From JAGQYH01 sp041393015 (lineage in GTDB: Bacteria; Bacteroidota; Bacteroidia; Chitinophagales; JADIYW01): 64,000 nt of DNA. The notes below the pieces were generated by a model. It was given only the letters and a program-made list of their open reading frames with translations, was not told the DNA's origin and searched no databases. This document shows positions 1-7,334 of this stretch, in pieces. A program made the translations under genes and the position numbers. Position 1 is the first letter of the stretch, and each line of letters begins with the position of its first letter. The stretch is taken from assembly GCA_041393015.1 (NCBI GenBank), contig JAWKKV010000009.1, positions 124,001 through 188,000 of the forward strand, in the 5' to 3' direction.

Positions 1-196
1 TGTTATTGGAAGCTTTGAAACCACTGGTTTATGGGGTAATGATGATTTACTGGTAGAACAAGGAACGGGCTATTTTGCTCATGCCGATGGTGATTGGAAA
101 GGCACCGGAAAGTATTTATTAGTGTGGAAGAAAGTTGACAATGAATGGCAAATTTTCAGAGACACTTGGTTTTCTGACCCTAAAGAAGAAAAATAA
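1..196 (+). CDS. SnoaL-like/DUF4440 nuclear-transport-factor-2 fold protein, C-terminal part
   Basis: Partial gene: the reading frame is open from base 2 and ends at TAA 194-196, giving the last 64 residues. The visible part has the ending typical of DUF4440/SnoaL-like proteins: an H-A-D-G-D-W turn, a G-K-Y-L-L-V-W-K-K strand, then the D-N-E-W-Q-I-F-R-D-T-W strand before the stop. These proteins form a cone-shaped fold used for small-molecule binding or catalysis; the substrate cannot be told from this piece. The start lies outside the window. The family call rests on the C-terminal signature only. Confidence 0.6.
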   Translation, partial: VIGSFETTGLWGNDDLLVEQGTGYFAHADGDWKGTGKYLLVWKKVDNEWQIFRDTWFSDPKEEK

Positions 197-249
197 ACTG
201 AACATTATAGTAGATTGGGATTTAGCACTTCATGGAATACTAAACTTAA

Positions 250-872
250 TTACATTGCACCATTTATTAATTCCCAAAATTCCTCACGATTATTTGAACG
301 TGGAAATTCCTCATTAGGCACAGGCACATTAAGAAACTTACAAAGAGGCGCCATCCTTCCTTCACTTGATATACAAGTAATTGTTCTTCCGGAATAACGG
401 CTCTTACTGCTTTGTTGTGAGCTATAAAGCCTTTCATTAATGCCTCTCTATCCGATCCTTGTGGAAATCCGGATTTAATAACGACATCATTAGCCATTTT
501 TAACCAATCTTGCATTTGTTCAGGCGCCTGATCAGCTCCTTGAAGCAATTTATAAATGGTTGAACCAAAACTATCGGCCCAACTTTCAGGCGTTCGCTCC
601 GTTAAAATAAATTTCGCTTTTGGATACTCCTTTAATAATTCACGAAAGAAACCTGCTGTTGGCCAATCCACTGCACTATTAAAACCATCGTAAATGGCAC
701 TCCAATTCGCATTGCCTTTTAATGCCTCCGACCAAAGTGGTACTTGTACATCCATATTTTTAACCACTAGTTCCATATGGTGACATGGTCCTAATCCAAG
801 TTGATTGAGTGCCAATTTAAGTGAATTAGTACCTGTTCTCCCAACACCAACTCCAATAATATCTACTGCCAT
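250..872 (-). pseudogene. Sulfotransferase family protein, frameshifted near its C-terminus
   Basis: The protein starts at ATG 872 on the minus strand and opens with a P-loop-like PAPS-binding motif (GVGVGRTGTNSLKLALNQLG, residues about 7-26), followed by the helix and ERTPESWADS segment seen in short sulfotransferase-like proteins (Sulfotransfer_4/DUF-type, about 200 residues). After residues E-G-W the frame changes: the open frame gives an unlikely end, whereas the neighbouring frame gives APLCKFLNVPVPNEEFPR and then NNREEFWELINGAM, the expected family ending, stopping at TAA 250-252. One missing G in a GG run near 348-351 explains this. The complete product would be about 207 residues. It may be an intact gene with a sequencing error. 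Confidence 0.75.
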
Positions 873-1084
873 GAATTTATTTTTAAAAAGTAATCAATCT
901 AAATTGAATCAAGAGATTCTCAATTGCTACGACTAATGTAACGATTTACTACCGAAAGCTGTCACAAATCAAATATATAATTTTTAACATATAATTTTAA
1001 AATCATTATGCTGATTTTACACTTATGCATCAACTTAAACAATTAACTCCATCATCTGTTTCAAAGGCAACTAGGAAGTAAATT

Positions 1085-1528
1085 ATGAATTTAATACTAA
1101 AAGCGCCTGTAAAGGGAAATTACAAAGAGGTTATGGCTGCCTTCGATCGTCAACTTTTCGAAGCACTTAAACCTCAATACGGGAAGATGGAAATTGTAGA
1201 ATTTACCGGCTCTCGTAAAGGAGATAAAGTGCACATGAAGTTTATCAGTCCAGTGAAAGCAGAATGGATCAGTGATATTGTGGAAGATGATATGAACGAA
1301 GATCGAGCTTGGTTTGTGGATGTTGGGACTAAACTTCCTTGGCCATTAGCCACTTGGACGCACCGCCACATTATAGAAAAAGTGGATGATAAAAATTCTA
1401 TGATCATTGATGATATCACTTTTACATGTAGCAACTTTATTCTAACTACTCTCCTATATCCGGCCATATTTATGGTTTTTTATCCTCGAAAGAAAATTTA
1501 TCAGGATTATTTTGAAAAACGAGCTTAA
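1085..1528 (+). CDS. SRPBCC-fold ligand-binding protein
   Basis: A 147-residue protein without signal peptide, related to the START/Bet v1-like SRPBCC family (COG4276-like). Visible features are the N-terminal strand MNLILKAPVKGNY, the alternating hydrophobic strands around VHMKFISPVKAEW and the long C-terminal helix ending in a basic YPRKKIYQDYFEKR. Members bind hydrophobic ligands in a deep cavity. The stop is 14 bases before the start of the FAD-dependent oxidoreductase, so the two are very likely co-transcribed and may act on the same lipid or isoprenoid-like substrate (inference). The ligand is unknown. Confidence 0.7.
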   Translation: MNLILKAPVKGNYKEVMAAFDRQLFEALKPQYGKMEIVEFTGSRKGDKVHMKFISPVKAEWISDIVEDDMNEDRAWFVDVGTKLPWPLATWTHRHIIEKVDDKNSMIIDDITFTCSNFILTTLLYPAIFMVFYPRKKIYQDYFEKRA

Positions 1529-1541
1529 AGTAAAAGTCAAT

Positions 1542-2768
1542 ATGAAAAATCCAATTATCATTGGCGCAGGCGTTTCCGGTTTGGTAGCTGCCATTGAATT
1601 AGAAAAAGCTGGTTATGCCCCCATCCTATTGGAAGCTACTGATAGCGTGGGCGGACGTGTTAAAACCGATGACATAAATGGTTTTCCGGCTGATCATGGA
1701 TTCCAAGTTTTATTGACCGAATACCCTGAAGCACAGCGCTACTTAAATTACGAACAACTAGACTTGGTGAAATTTTTACCCGGCAGTGTGATTTTTAAAA
1801 ATGGTGAACTGGAAAAAATTGGCGACCCACTGAGAGATCTTTCCTTTTTGTGGTCTACCGCCTTTGCTGATATAGGATCGATTAACGACAAATGGTTAAT
1901 TCTAAAATTATCGTTGTCGTTGAAAAAGAAAAGTATTGATCAAATTTTTGCGGAACCGGAAACGACCACCCAAATTTATTTACAGCATTATGGATTCTCG
2001 GAAAAAGTCATCCAAAACTTTTTTCAACCCTTCTTTACGGGTATTTATTTGGAAGAAGATTTAGAAACTTCCAGTCGAATGTTTGAGTTTGTTTACAAAA
2101 TGTTCGGGACCGGTTATGCGGCCATTCCCCGAAAAGGCATGCAAGCCATTCCGGATCAATTGGCCGGTCGGCTAGAAAAGACGACCATCCGTTTCAACTC
2201 GCCCGTAGATCATATCGATGGCAAAAATGTTGTGCTAGCGTCCGGTGAAATTTTAGTAGCTGAACAAATTATCATCGCTACAGATCCAGCTTTATTTTTC
2301 ACCAAAAAGGCAATTGCGCCTTGTGAATGGAAATCTTGCTATAATCTCTATTTCCAATCATCAAAATCTGTTCTAGATAGTCCAATCATCGGACTATTAC
2401 CGGAAAAGGCAACTTTGGTCAATAATTTCCATTATTTAGATGATTTATATGGTAATAAAGGTCAGAAAAATGAAACGATCCTTTCCGTTACCGTGGTCAA
2501 AAATCATGATCTTTCTATAGATGATATGGTGCAGAAAGTTAAAATGGAATTAGAAAAATACTGTAAAATTGAAACGGGTGAGTTATTGCAACTCTTCCAT
2601 ATCAAAAAAGCCTTGCCTAAAGTTAGTAATCTAAAATACGAACCGACAAAGGAGACATCTGTCTTGGCGCCGGGTATTTTCTGTTGTGGCGATTACTTAG
2701 CCAACAGCTCCCTGAATGCAGCCATGGCCAGCGGCAGAGTAGCGGCTGAGTGTGTCATCAATAGTTAA
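1542..2768 (+). CDS. FAD-dependent NAD(P)-binding oxidoreductase, phytoene desaturase/amine oxidase type
   Basis: A 408-residue flavoprotein. Residues 3-30 hold the Rossmann dinucleotide motif (GAGVSGLVAAIELEKAGY), followed by the GG-R-V motif (SVGGRVKTD) and FPADHGFQVLL typical of the carotenoid desaturase/protoporphyrinogen oxidase/monoamine oxidase group. The C-terminus has the second flavin-contact motif GIFCCGDYLANSSLNAAMAS followed by GR. The frame is open from 1512, but the ATG at 1542 directly before the Rossmann strand is the better start; the upstream choice would overlap the SRPBCC gene and add a charged tail. No signal peptide, so cytoplasmic or membrane-associated. Substrate unknown; the coupling to an SRPBCC gene suggests a hydrophobic one. 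Confidence 0.85.
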   Translation: MKNPIIIGAGVSGLVAAIELEKAGYAPILLEATDSVGGRVKTDDINGFPADHGFQVLLTEYPEAQRYLNYEQLDLVKFLPGSVIFKNGELEKIGDPLRDLSFLWSTAFADIGSINDKWLILKLSLSLKKKSIDQIFAEPETTTQIYLQHYGFSEKVIQNFFQPFFTGIYLEEDLETSSRMFEFVYKMFGTGYAAIPRKGMQAIPDQLAGRLEKTTIRFNSPVDHIDGKNVVLASGEILVAEQIIIATDPALFFTKKAIAPCEWKSCYNLYFQSSKSVLDSPIIGLLPEKATLVNNFHYLDDLYGNKGQKNETILSVTVVKNHDLSIDDMVQKVKMELEKYCKIETGELLQLFHIKKALPKVSNLKYEPTKETSVLAPGIFCCGDYLANSSLNAAMASGRVAAECVINS

Positions 2769-2895
2769 ATAAACTATCCTTATTAGAATGTCTTACATCA
2801 CTCTATTTCATTCTTAAAAAGAAAAATTTTTTCAATTAAACCTTTTGATGGTTCGTTAGTCTAAAACTTATTTAGCATATAAACTAACCACAAAA

Positions 2896-4073
2896 ATGAA
2901 CCAACTTACTATTCGTTCTTGCGCTGTATTATTGATTTTATTCCTATTTGTTTCTTGCCAACAAGATGTCAATACTGAAATGCTTCCTATAGAAGGACTC
3001 AATCTGCCAGCCACTCCTTACAACTATACCACCATCAACTTACCTGAACACCTTACCACAAATTTCTTATTGGGTGCCGGGCAAAATGCGGCTGCAGATA
3101 ACGATAACACCCCGACAACCAATCCCACCACAAATGATGGAGCCACTTTAGGTAGAGTGCTATTTTACGATAAAAATTTAAGTGCCAATGGAAAAATCTC
3201 TTGCTCCTCTTGTCATCAACAAGATAAAGGATTTTCAGATGATGCTATTCTCAGTTTAGGATTTGATGGCGGCACAACAAGAAGACACTCAATGTCTTTA
3301 ATCAATGCGAAATGGTACGATAGAGGTAGATTCTTTTGGGATGAAAGAGCGGAAACTCTAGAAGACCAAGTATTGATGCCTTTTCAAGATCCTGTAGAAA
3401 TGGGAATGACATTAGAAGAAGTGGTGGATGCGGTTAAATTACAACCTTTTTATCCAAGTCTATTTGAAAATGCGTTTGGAACAACAGAAATCAATTCAGA
3501 TCGTATTTCAAAAGCTTTAGCACAGTTTGTAAGAAGTATTGTTAGCGTGTCCAGCAAATATGATATTGGGCGACAACAAGTAAATATTCCAGTAATAGAT
3601 TTTCCCAACTTAGCGTAAGCGAAAACAACGGCAAACAAATTTTCTTCTTACCCATACCACAAGGTGGCGGCGGTTGCATAGGCTGTCATTCTACCGAAGC
3701 ATTTATCAATCCCGACAACGGTCCCACCAACAACGGATTAGATTTAGCCTCCACTGATGATTTAGGTGTATTTGAAGCCATTAATAATCCTGTGTTTTTA
3801 GGCAGTTTTAAAGTGCCTTCGTTAAAAAGTATTGCGCTTTCCGCGCCTTATATGCATGATGGAAGATTTAGCACATTAGAAGAAGTAGTAGAACATTACA
3901 ACAGCGGCATTAAAAATCATCCCAATTTATCACCTATCTTAAGAGGTCCGAATGGTCAACCCGTGCAATTAAATTTAACCGCACAAGAAAAAACAGACTT
4001 AGTGAATTTTCTAAAAACATTGACGGATGAAAGCATCACCAATGATATAAAGTTTAGCAATCCTTTTAATTAG
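2896..4073 (+). pseudogene. Di-heme cytochrome c peroxidase/MauG family lipoprotein, frameshifted
   Basis: N-terminus MNQLTIRSCAVLLILFLFVS followed by C is a lipoprotein signal, so the product would be periplasmic and membrane-anchored. Heme site 1 is CSSCH (within KISCSSCHQQDKGFSD), with the following LINAKWYDRGRFFWDERAE segment typical of the family. The first frame stops at TAA 3616-3618. The frame shifted by one base continues SENNGKQIFF, then GGGGCIGCHSTEAF with heme site 2 (CIGCH), and SLKSIALSAPYMHDGR, ending at 4073. A single base missing in the TTTTCCC run at about 3600-3606 restores a protein of about 392 residues, the family's usual size. These enzymes reduce hydrogen peroxide in the periplasm. 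It could be a real lesion or a sequencing error. Confidence 0.85.
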
Positions 4074-4096
4074 ATTCGATATCTTAGTATAAAATT

Positions 4097-4134
4097 ACAA
4101 TGCAGATATGAGCAATTGCTCATATCCGCATTGT
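4097..4134. repeat. 38-bp near-perfect palindrome after the peroxidase gene
   Basis: The arms ACAATGC-A-GATATGAGCAA and TTGCTCATATC-C-GCATTGT pair completely except for one A/C mismatch (4104/4127). The stem would be 19 bp without a loop. There is no T tract directly after it, so it is a poor intrinsic terminator for either strand. The bases GTTGGGT follow at 4132-4138, which fits the GTTRRRY consensus of an attC right core, and small accessory genes follow; see findings. Confidence 0.7.
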
Positions 4135-4148
4135 TGGGTGTACTTAGA

Positions 4149-4391
4149 ATGAAAAAATTTAATCTCATATTTCTTCAGAGCGACAAAATGTTATTAAGTC
4201 GCAAGCAATACTTAGACTGGAGAGAAATTCAAGACGAATATGATGATTATATGGCTTCCTTGGATTTTGAAACGCTGACAGATGTTCAAGATTATATAAA
4301 AATGGATTATAAATTGACTTCGTAAAAATCAAAACAGGAAGTAAATAGAATTACTGAAACTTTGGATGAAACAATAGAAATTGAAATATGA
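4149..4391 (+). pseudogene. Small hypothetical protein with an in-frame stop
   Basis: Unrecognised. From ATG 4149 (or the internal ATG 4188) the frame runs LLSRKQYLDWREIQDEYDDY and on to YKLTS, then hits TAA 4323-4325. The same frame then stays open for 21 more codons (KSKQEVNRITETLDETIEIE, I) to a TGA at 4389-4391 that overlaps the ATG of the next gene as ATGA, the classical arrangement of coupled genes. This suggests that the TAA is a nonsense change or base error in a gene of about 68-80 codons. The composition is acidic with amphipathic helices and no membrane segment. Confidence 0.45.
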
Positions 4392-4603
4392 CTGACTTTG
4401 ACAAATCATTTACGAAAGCAATAACTGAAAAACTCAAAATTCGACTAGGTCGAGACTTGAATAGTTTGGAAATAGAGGCTTTTACGAGAATACGTTCAGG
4501 AATAGCATATGAAATGATGATGGATTATATTTCAGATGCAAAAAAAGACAAAACAGAAATTGAAAAGTATGTATCATCAGTAGTCGAAGAGAATAAAAAA
4601 TAA
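4388..4603 (+). CDS. Small hypothetical protein, 71 residues
   Basis: Unrecognised short soluble protein, mostly helical and highly charged (MTDFDKSFTKAITEKLKIRL at the start, EIEKYVSSVVEENKK at the end). Its ATG overlaps the TGA of the preceding reading frame (ATGA), so the two were probably translated as a coupled pair. It sits in a stretch of short same-strand accessory genes. Two-gene units of this size are often toxin-antitoxin or anti-phage modules, but nothing in the sequence proves this. Confidence 0.5.
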   Translation: MTDFDKSFTKAITEKLKIRLGRDLNSLEIEAFTRIRSGIAYEMMMDYISDAKKDKTEIEKYVSSVVEENKK

Positions 4604-4610
4604 AAATTAC

Positions 4611-4651
4611 GCCCAACAATGTATAAACTAAATTAAAACGACGGTTTATAC
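4611..4651. repeat. Inverted repeat GTATAAAC/GTTTATAC preceded by GCCCAAC
   Basis: The arms GTATAAAC (4621-4628) and GTTTATAC (4644-4651) are separated by a 15-base loop and preceded by GCCCAACAAT (4611-4620). GCCCAAC fits the RYYYAAC left core of integron-type recombination sites. It lies between two small accessory genes. It is not a terminator (no T tract). Assignment as a recombination site is unproven. Confidence 0.45.
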
Positions 4652-4674
4652 TAACCGATAGCATTTATGATAAA

Positions 4675-5233
4675 ATGAGAATCACCACTATTTCAATCTT
4701 CACTTTAATTGCAATTTGTTTAACAAGTTAGTTGTTTCGACACATATAAGCATATACAAATTGTTGGACCATACTTCCTATTAGCAATAGATGTTCCCGA
4801 AAACATGTGCATTATATACAATGAAAAAGAAAATTACTCAGGAGGTGGACATGTTGTACCACCAACGGTTTATGAAATTAATTGGAACAATAAATTCATT
4901 TTAACTAAACAGCATCCAAAAGATAAACTTAAAGAATTATTACTACGTGACTATAGACTGCATGCCTTTGATAGCTTAAAAAAAGCTGGTCAAATTGATA
5001 GAGTTCATTTTATCTCCGATAGCTTATCAAAAGTAAAGTTTGAAATAAATAAAGAAGCTGGATTATTTGATAATTTCAAAATAGAAAATGTAAACGATTT
5101 AACATTTTATTATCTCATAGATACAAGAGAAAGGGCTCTCTATTCAACCTTATTTTTAAATAAACAGGAACTTGATATAGCAATTAGCAAACTAAATGTT
5201 GGTGAATTTGAGAACAAAATATATTTTGATTAA
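4675..5233 (+). pseudogene. Putative DUF3997-like lipoprotein, frameshifted after the signal peptide
   Basis: ATG 4675 starts a signal sequence MRITTISIFTLIAICLTS that stops at TAG 4729. In the frame one base on, the sequence continues VSCFDTYKHIQIVGPYFLLA, then the rest of the protein to 5233. Removing one A from the AA at 4725-4726 gives LTVSC, a proper lipobox, and one continuous protein of about 185 residues. The later part (GGHVVPPTVYEINWNNKFIL, and TFYYLIDTRERALYS) resembles the DUF3997 family as I remember it: a bacterial lipoprotein of unknown function with a V-x-x-Y strand and an aromatic-rich Y-x-I-D motif. The frameshift is seen directly; the family name is a recollection. Confidence 0.55.
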
Positions 5234-5311
5234 CTAGACAATAAAAAAAAGAGGAATTATTTAAATGTACAACTTGATTATCCTACAAAATACTAAGTTT
5301 GAAAAACAAAT

Positions 5312-5348
5312 AAAAAGTTCTCGATACGAGAACTTTTTATTATATTTG
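5312..5348 (+). promoter_or_regulatory. higBA operator-promoter
   Basis: A perfect 27-bp palindrome (12-bp arms AAAAAGTTCTCG and CGAGAACTTTTT around ATA) lies at 5312-5338. Three bases later is TATATTTG (5341-5348), a full match to the Bacteroidota -7 consensus TAnnTTTG. The palindrome thus covers the spacer and -33 region of the promoter for the toxin gene at 5365. HigA antitoxins are known to repress their own operon by binding such palindromes. The palindrome followed by T bases could also act as a terminator for the upstream gene. Confidence 0.7.
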
Positions 5349-5364
5349 TACTTCTAAATGCATT

Positions 5365-5661
5365 ATGAAAAGAATTATTGCTAAAAGAACATTAAGAGAA
5401 TTCTGGGAAATTTATACTGATTCGGAACAATATTTAAAAACTTGGTATGAAACTGCTAAAAATTCAAACTGGGCATCCCCTAATGAAATTAAACAAACTT
5501 ATATAACAGCAAGTATTTTAAAGAATAATAGAGTGGTTTTCAATATAAAAGGCAATGATTATAGACTAATTGTTAAATTCAATTATGAACGACAATGGGC
5601 TTTTATTCGTTTTATTGGAACACATTCTGAGTATGACAAAATAGATGCAAATACAATTTAA
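5365..5661 (+). CDS. higB: HigB-type toxin (RelE superfamily mRNA interferase)
   Basis: A 98-residue protein of the HigB_toxin family: KRIIAKRTLREFWEIY at the N-terminus, KNNRVVFNIKGNDYRLIVKF in the middle and the conserved FIRFIGTHSEYDKID end. Such toxins cleave mRNA at the ribosome. The antitoxin gene follows after 10 bases, and the toxin-first order is that of HigBA. Expression is probably autoregulated through the palindrome at 5312-5338. The length is standard and the gene looks intact. Confidence 0.9.
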   Translation: MKRIIAKRTLREFWEIYTDSEQYLKTWYETAKNSNWASPNEIKQTYITASILKNNRVVFNIKGNDYRLIVKFNYERQWAFIRFIGTHSEYDKIDANTI

Positions 5662-5671
5662 AACAGAAATT

Positions 5672-6043
5672 ATGAGTATTAAACCGATAAAAACAGAACA
5701 GGATTACTTTAAAGCACTTGAACGTCTTGAAATAATCTTTGACGCACCAATTAATTCTAAAAAAGGTGATGAAGCTGAAATACTTTCACTTTTAATCGAG
5801 AACTATGAAAATCAATATTTTCCTATTGAAGCTCCTGATCCTATTGAAGCTATTAAAATTAGAATGGAAGAAATGAATTTAAAGCAAAAAGATTTAGTAG
5901 GTATAATTGGAGGAAAAAGTAGAGTATCAGAGATTTTAAATAGAAAGAAAAAATTAACTGTTGATATGATAAGAGAGTTAGAAAAGCTTTTAAAGATTTC
6001 GGCTTCTGCATTAGTGAATAATTATCAATTAGTAAAAGAGTAA
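5672..6043 (+). CDS. higA: HigA-type antitoxin with C-terminal helix-turn-helix
   Basis: A 123-residue protein: an N-terminal helical region (MSIKPIKTEQDYFKALERLE), then acidic EAPDPIEAIKIRMEEMNLKQ and an XRE-type helix-turn-helix (KQKDLVGIIGGKSRVSEILN), the COG5499 layout. It neutralises HigB and represses the operon. The frame is open from 5645, but ATG 5672 gives the usual family start and avoids overlap with the toxin's stop. Spacing to higB is 10 bases. Confidence 0.9.
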   Translation: MSIKPIKTEQDYFKALERLEIIFDAPINSKKGDEAEILSLLIENYENQYFPIEAPDPIEAIKIRMEEMNLKQKDLVGIIGGKSRVSEILNRKKKLTVDMIRELEKLLKISASALVNNYQLVKE

Positions 6044-6135
6044 CAAATGCTAACAAAAATTATGAAGTCATACCACCCTACAGGATGGCACACCTCATAT
6101 TCAACCAATAACTACAATGAATGAATAATTTTTAA

Positions 6136-6372
6136 TTGAAGTCTATTCTATACATACTAACTATTATAACGGGATTGATTACTTCTTTATTCGTTTGGAT
6201 TTACATTCAAAGAACAAATCTTGATTACAATTCTGAAGGTACATTTTTCTCCGCCGAAAAAGAAGTTGTTTATCATGAGCAAGCAATGGAATACTACGGA
6301 ATGCTTGCTCTTATCGGGATACTTCTGACAGGATTATTAATGTTAAGATTAATTGTTAAAAGAAAAACATAG
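6136..6372 (+). CDS. Small membrane protein, 78 residues
   Basis: Unrecognised protein with two predicted membrane helices: residues about 4-24 (ILYILTIITGLITSLFVWIY) and about 55-73 (MLALIGILLTGLLMLRLIV), separated by a polar loop with acidic residues and ending in basic KRKT. The only available start is TTG at 6136, since no ATG lies in frame before the first helix. It is on the same strand as the toxin-antitoxin genes, in the accessory stretch. Function unknown. Confidence 0.5.
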   Translation: MKSILYILTIITGLITSLFVWIYIQRTNLDYNSEGTFFSAEKEVVYHEQAMEYYGMLALIGILLTGLLMLRLIVKRKT

Positions 6373-6699
6373 ACCGCTAAAAAATCTAAATCGTATTAAA
6401 CGCGGTTTAACTAACCACTGTCATTCAAATCTTAACTCATCTCTTCATAATATCTTCTCTTCCTTTTTGGCAACCGTATTCTCTCTAGCTCAACTTTGTC
6501 CAATTATAGACAAAGTCACTTAATCTCTCCTTTTTTTTCTAACCAACAGAAAAATATTTATGATTTTAATTATTAATTGTAATATTGCAATAAACAAATA
6601 GATACTGAAGTAATCACTTACAAAATCAGATGTGTAGGAATTGAAAATGATGAAAAAATTCAGTTTTAACATTGATAAAAAAATTGTAACAATTAAAAG
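6373..6699. promoter_or_regulatory. Intergenic region before the arsenic genes with two palindromes
   Basis: This 327-base gap has no convincing gene. At 6493-6516 ACTTTGTC and GACAAAGT form an 8-bp stem with an 8-base loop. At 6576-6591 ATTGTAATATTGCAAT is a 16-bp palindrome with one mismatched pair, similar in size and AT-rich style to ArsR-family operators, about 110 bases upstream of the arsenate reductase. A 28-codon open stretch ending at TAA in front of the reductase (TYKIRCVGIENDEKIQF) has no start and may be a gene remnant. No ArsR-type regulator gene is in the vicinity. Confidence 0.35.
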
Positions 6700-7332
6700 A
6701 TGACAACAACAAAGCAAGTCTTGTTTCCTGATATAGAAGATATAATCAAGAAATTGAACCTTCAAACTATATCCGATGAGCGTAAAACAATATTACAGCC
6801 GCTTATTGAATTTATTCAGTCTAAAATTTCAACTAAAGAAGACATTAGAATCAATTTTATCTGCACACATAACTCGCGAAGAAGTCATTTATCACAAGTT
6901 TGGGCGCAAACAATAGCCCACTACTTCAATATCAAAAACGTGTTTTGTTATTCCGGTGGCACAGCCGTAACTGCGCTTTTTCCAATGGTGTCCGAAACCT
7001 TACAAAATTCAGGGTTTCAGATAAAAATGCTGTCAACAAACGAAAACCCTATTTACAGTATCAAGTATGCTGACAACGAACATCCTATTATCTGTTTTTC
7101 AAAAAAACTAAATGATGATTTCAACCCCAAGTCAGCATTTGCAGCCGTTATGACCTGTTCACAAGCAGATGGTATTTGTCCATTTATTGCCGGTGCAGAA
7201 AAACGAATTCCAATCACTTATGAAGACCCAAAAGCATTTGACAACAGCCCACAAAAAGCAGAAAAATATAATGAAAGAAGTATGCAAATCGCTACCGAAC
7301 TAGTATATGTATTCTCTCAAATCAACTTATAA
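6700..7332 (+). CDS. Arsenate reductase-like low-molecular-weight phosphatase family protein
   Basis: A 210-residue protein with an N-terminal helical extension and, from about residue 50, a phosphatase P-loop CTHNSRR (C-x5-R) followed by S-H-L-S-Q. Further on are the VMTCSQADGICPF segment carrying additional cysteines and the DPKAFDNSPQKAEKY motif, all typical of the Bacteroidota arsenate reductase/protein-tyrosine-phosphatase branch. It would reduce arsenate to arsenite in the cytoplasm using a cysteine relay. Its stop is two bases before the start of the ACR3 exporter gene, confirming an arsenic-resistance operon. Confidence 0.85.
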   Translation: MTTTKQVLFPDIEDIIKKLNLQTISDERKTILQPLIEFIQSKISTKEDIRINFICTHNSRRSHLSQVWAQTIAHYFNIKNVFCYSGGTAVTALFPMVSETLQNSGFQIKMLSTNENPIYSIKYADNEHPIICFSKKLNDDFNPKSAFAAVMTCSQADGICPFIAGAEKRIPITYEDPKAFDNSPQKAEKYNERSMQIATELVYVFSQINL

Positions 7333-7334
7333 AA

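Noticed and set aside
1174..1467. Minus-strand open frame opposite the SRPBCC gene
   Set aside because: Antisense shadow of a gene with clear protein-family features on the plus strand.
6601..6682. 28-codon stretch (TYKIRCVGIENDEKIQF) before the arsenate reductase as a gene
   Set aside because: No start codon and a stop directly upstream; at most a remnant.
6520..6765. Minus-strand open frame of 81 codons over the region before the arsenate reductase
   Set aside because: It overlaps the start of the reductase gene, is biased by AT-rich low-complexity DNA and shows no recognisable domain; the plus-strand gene is certain.
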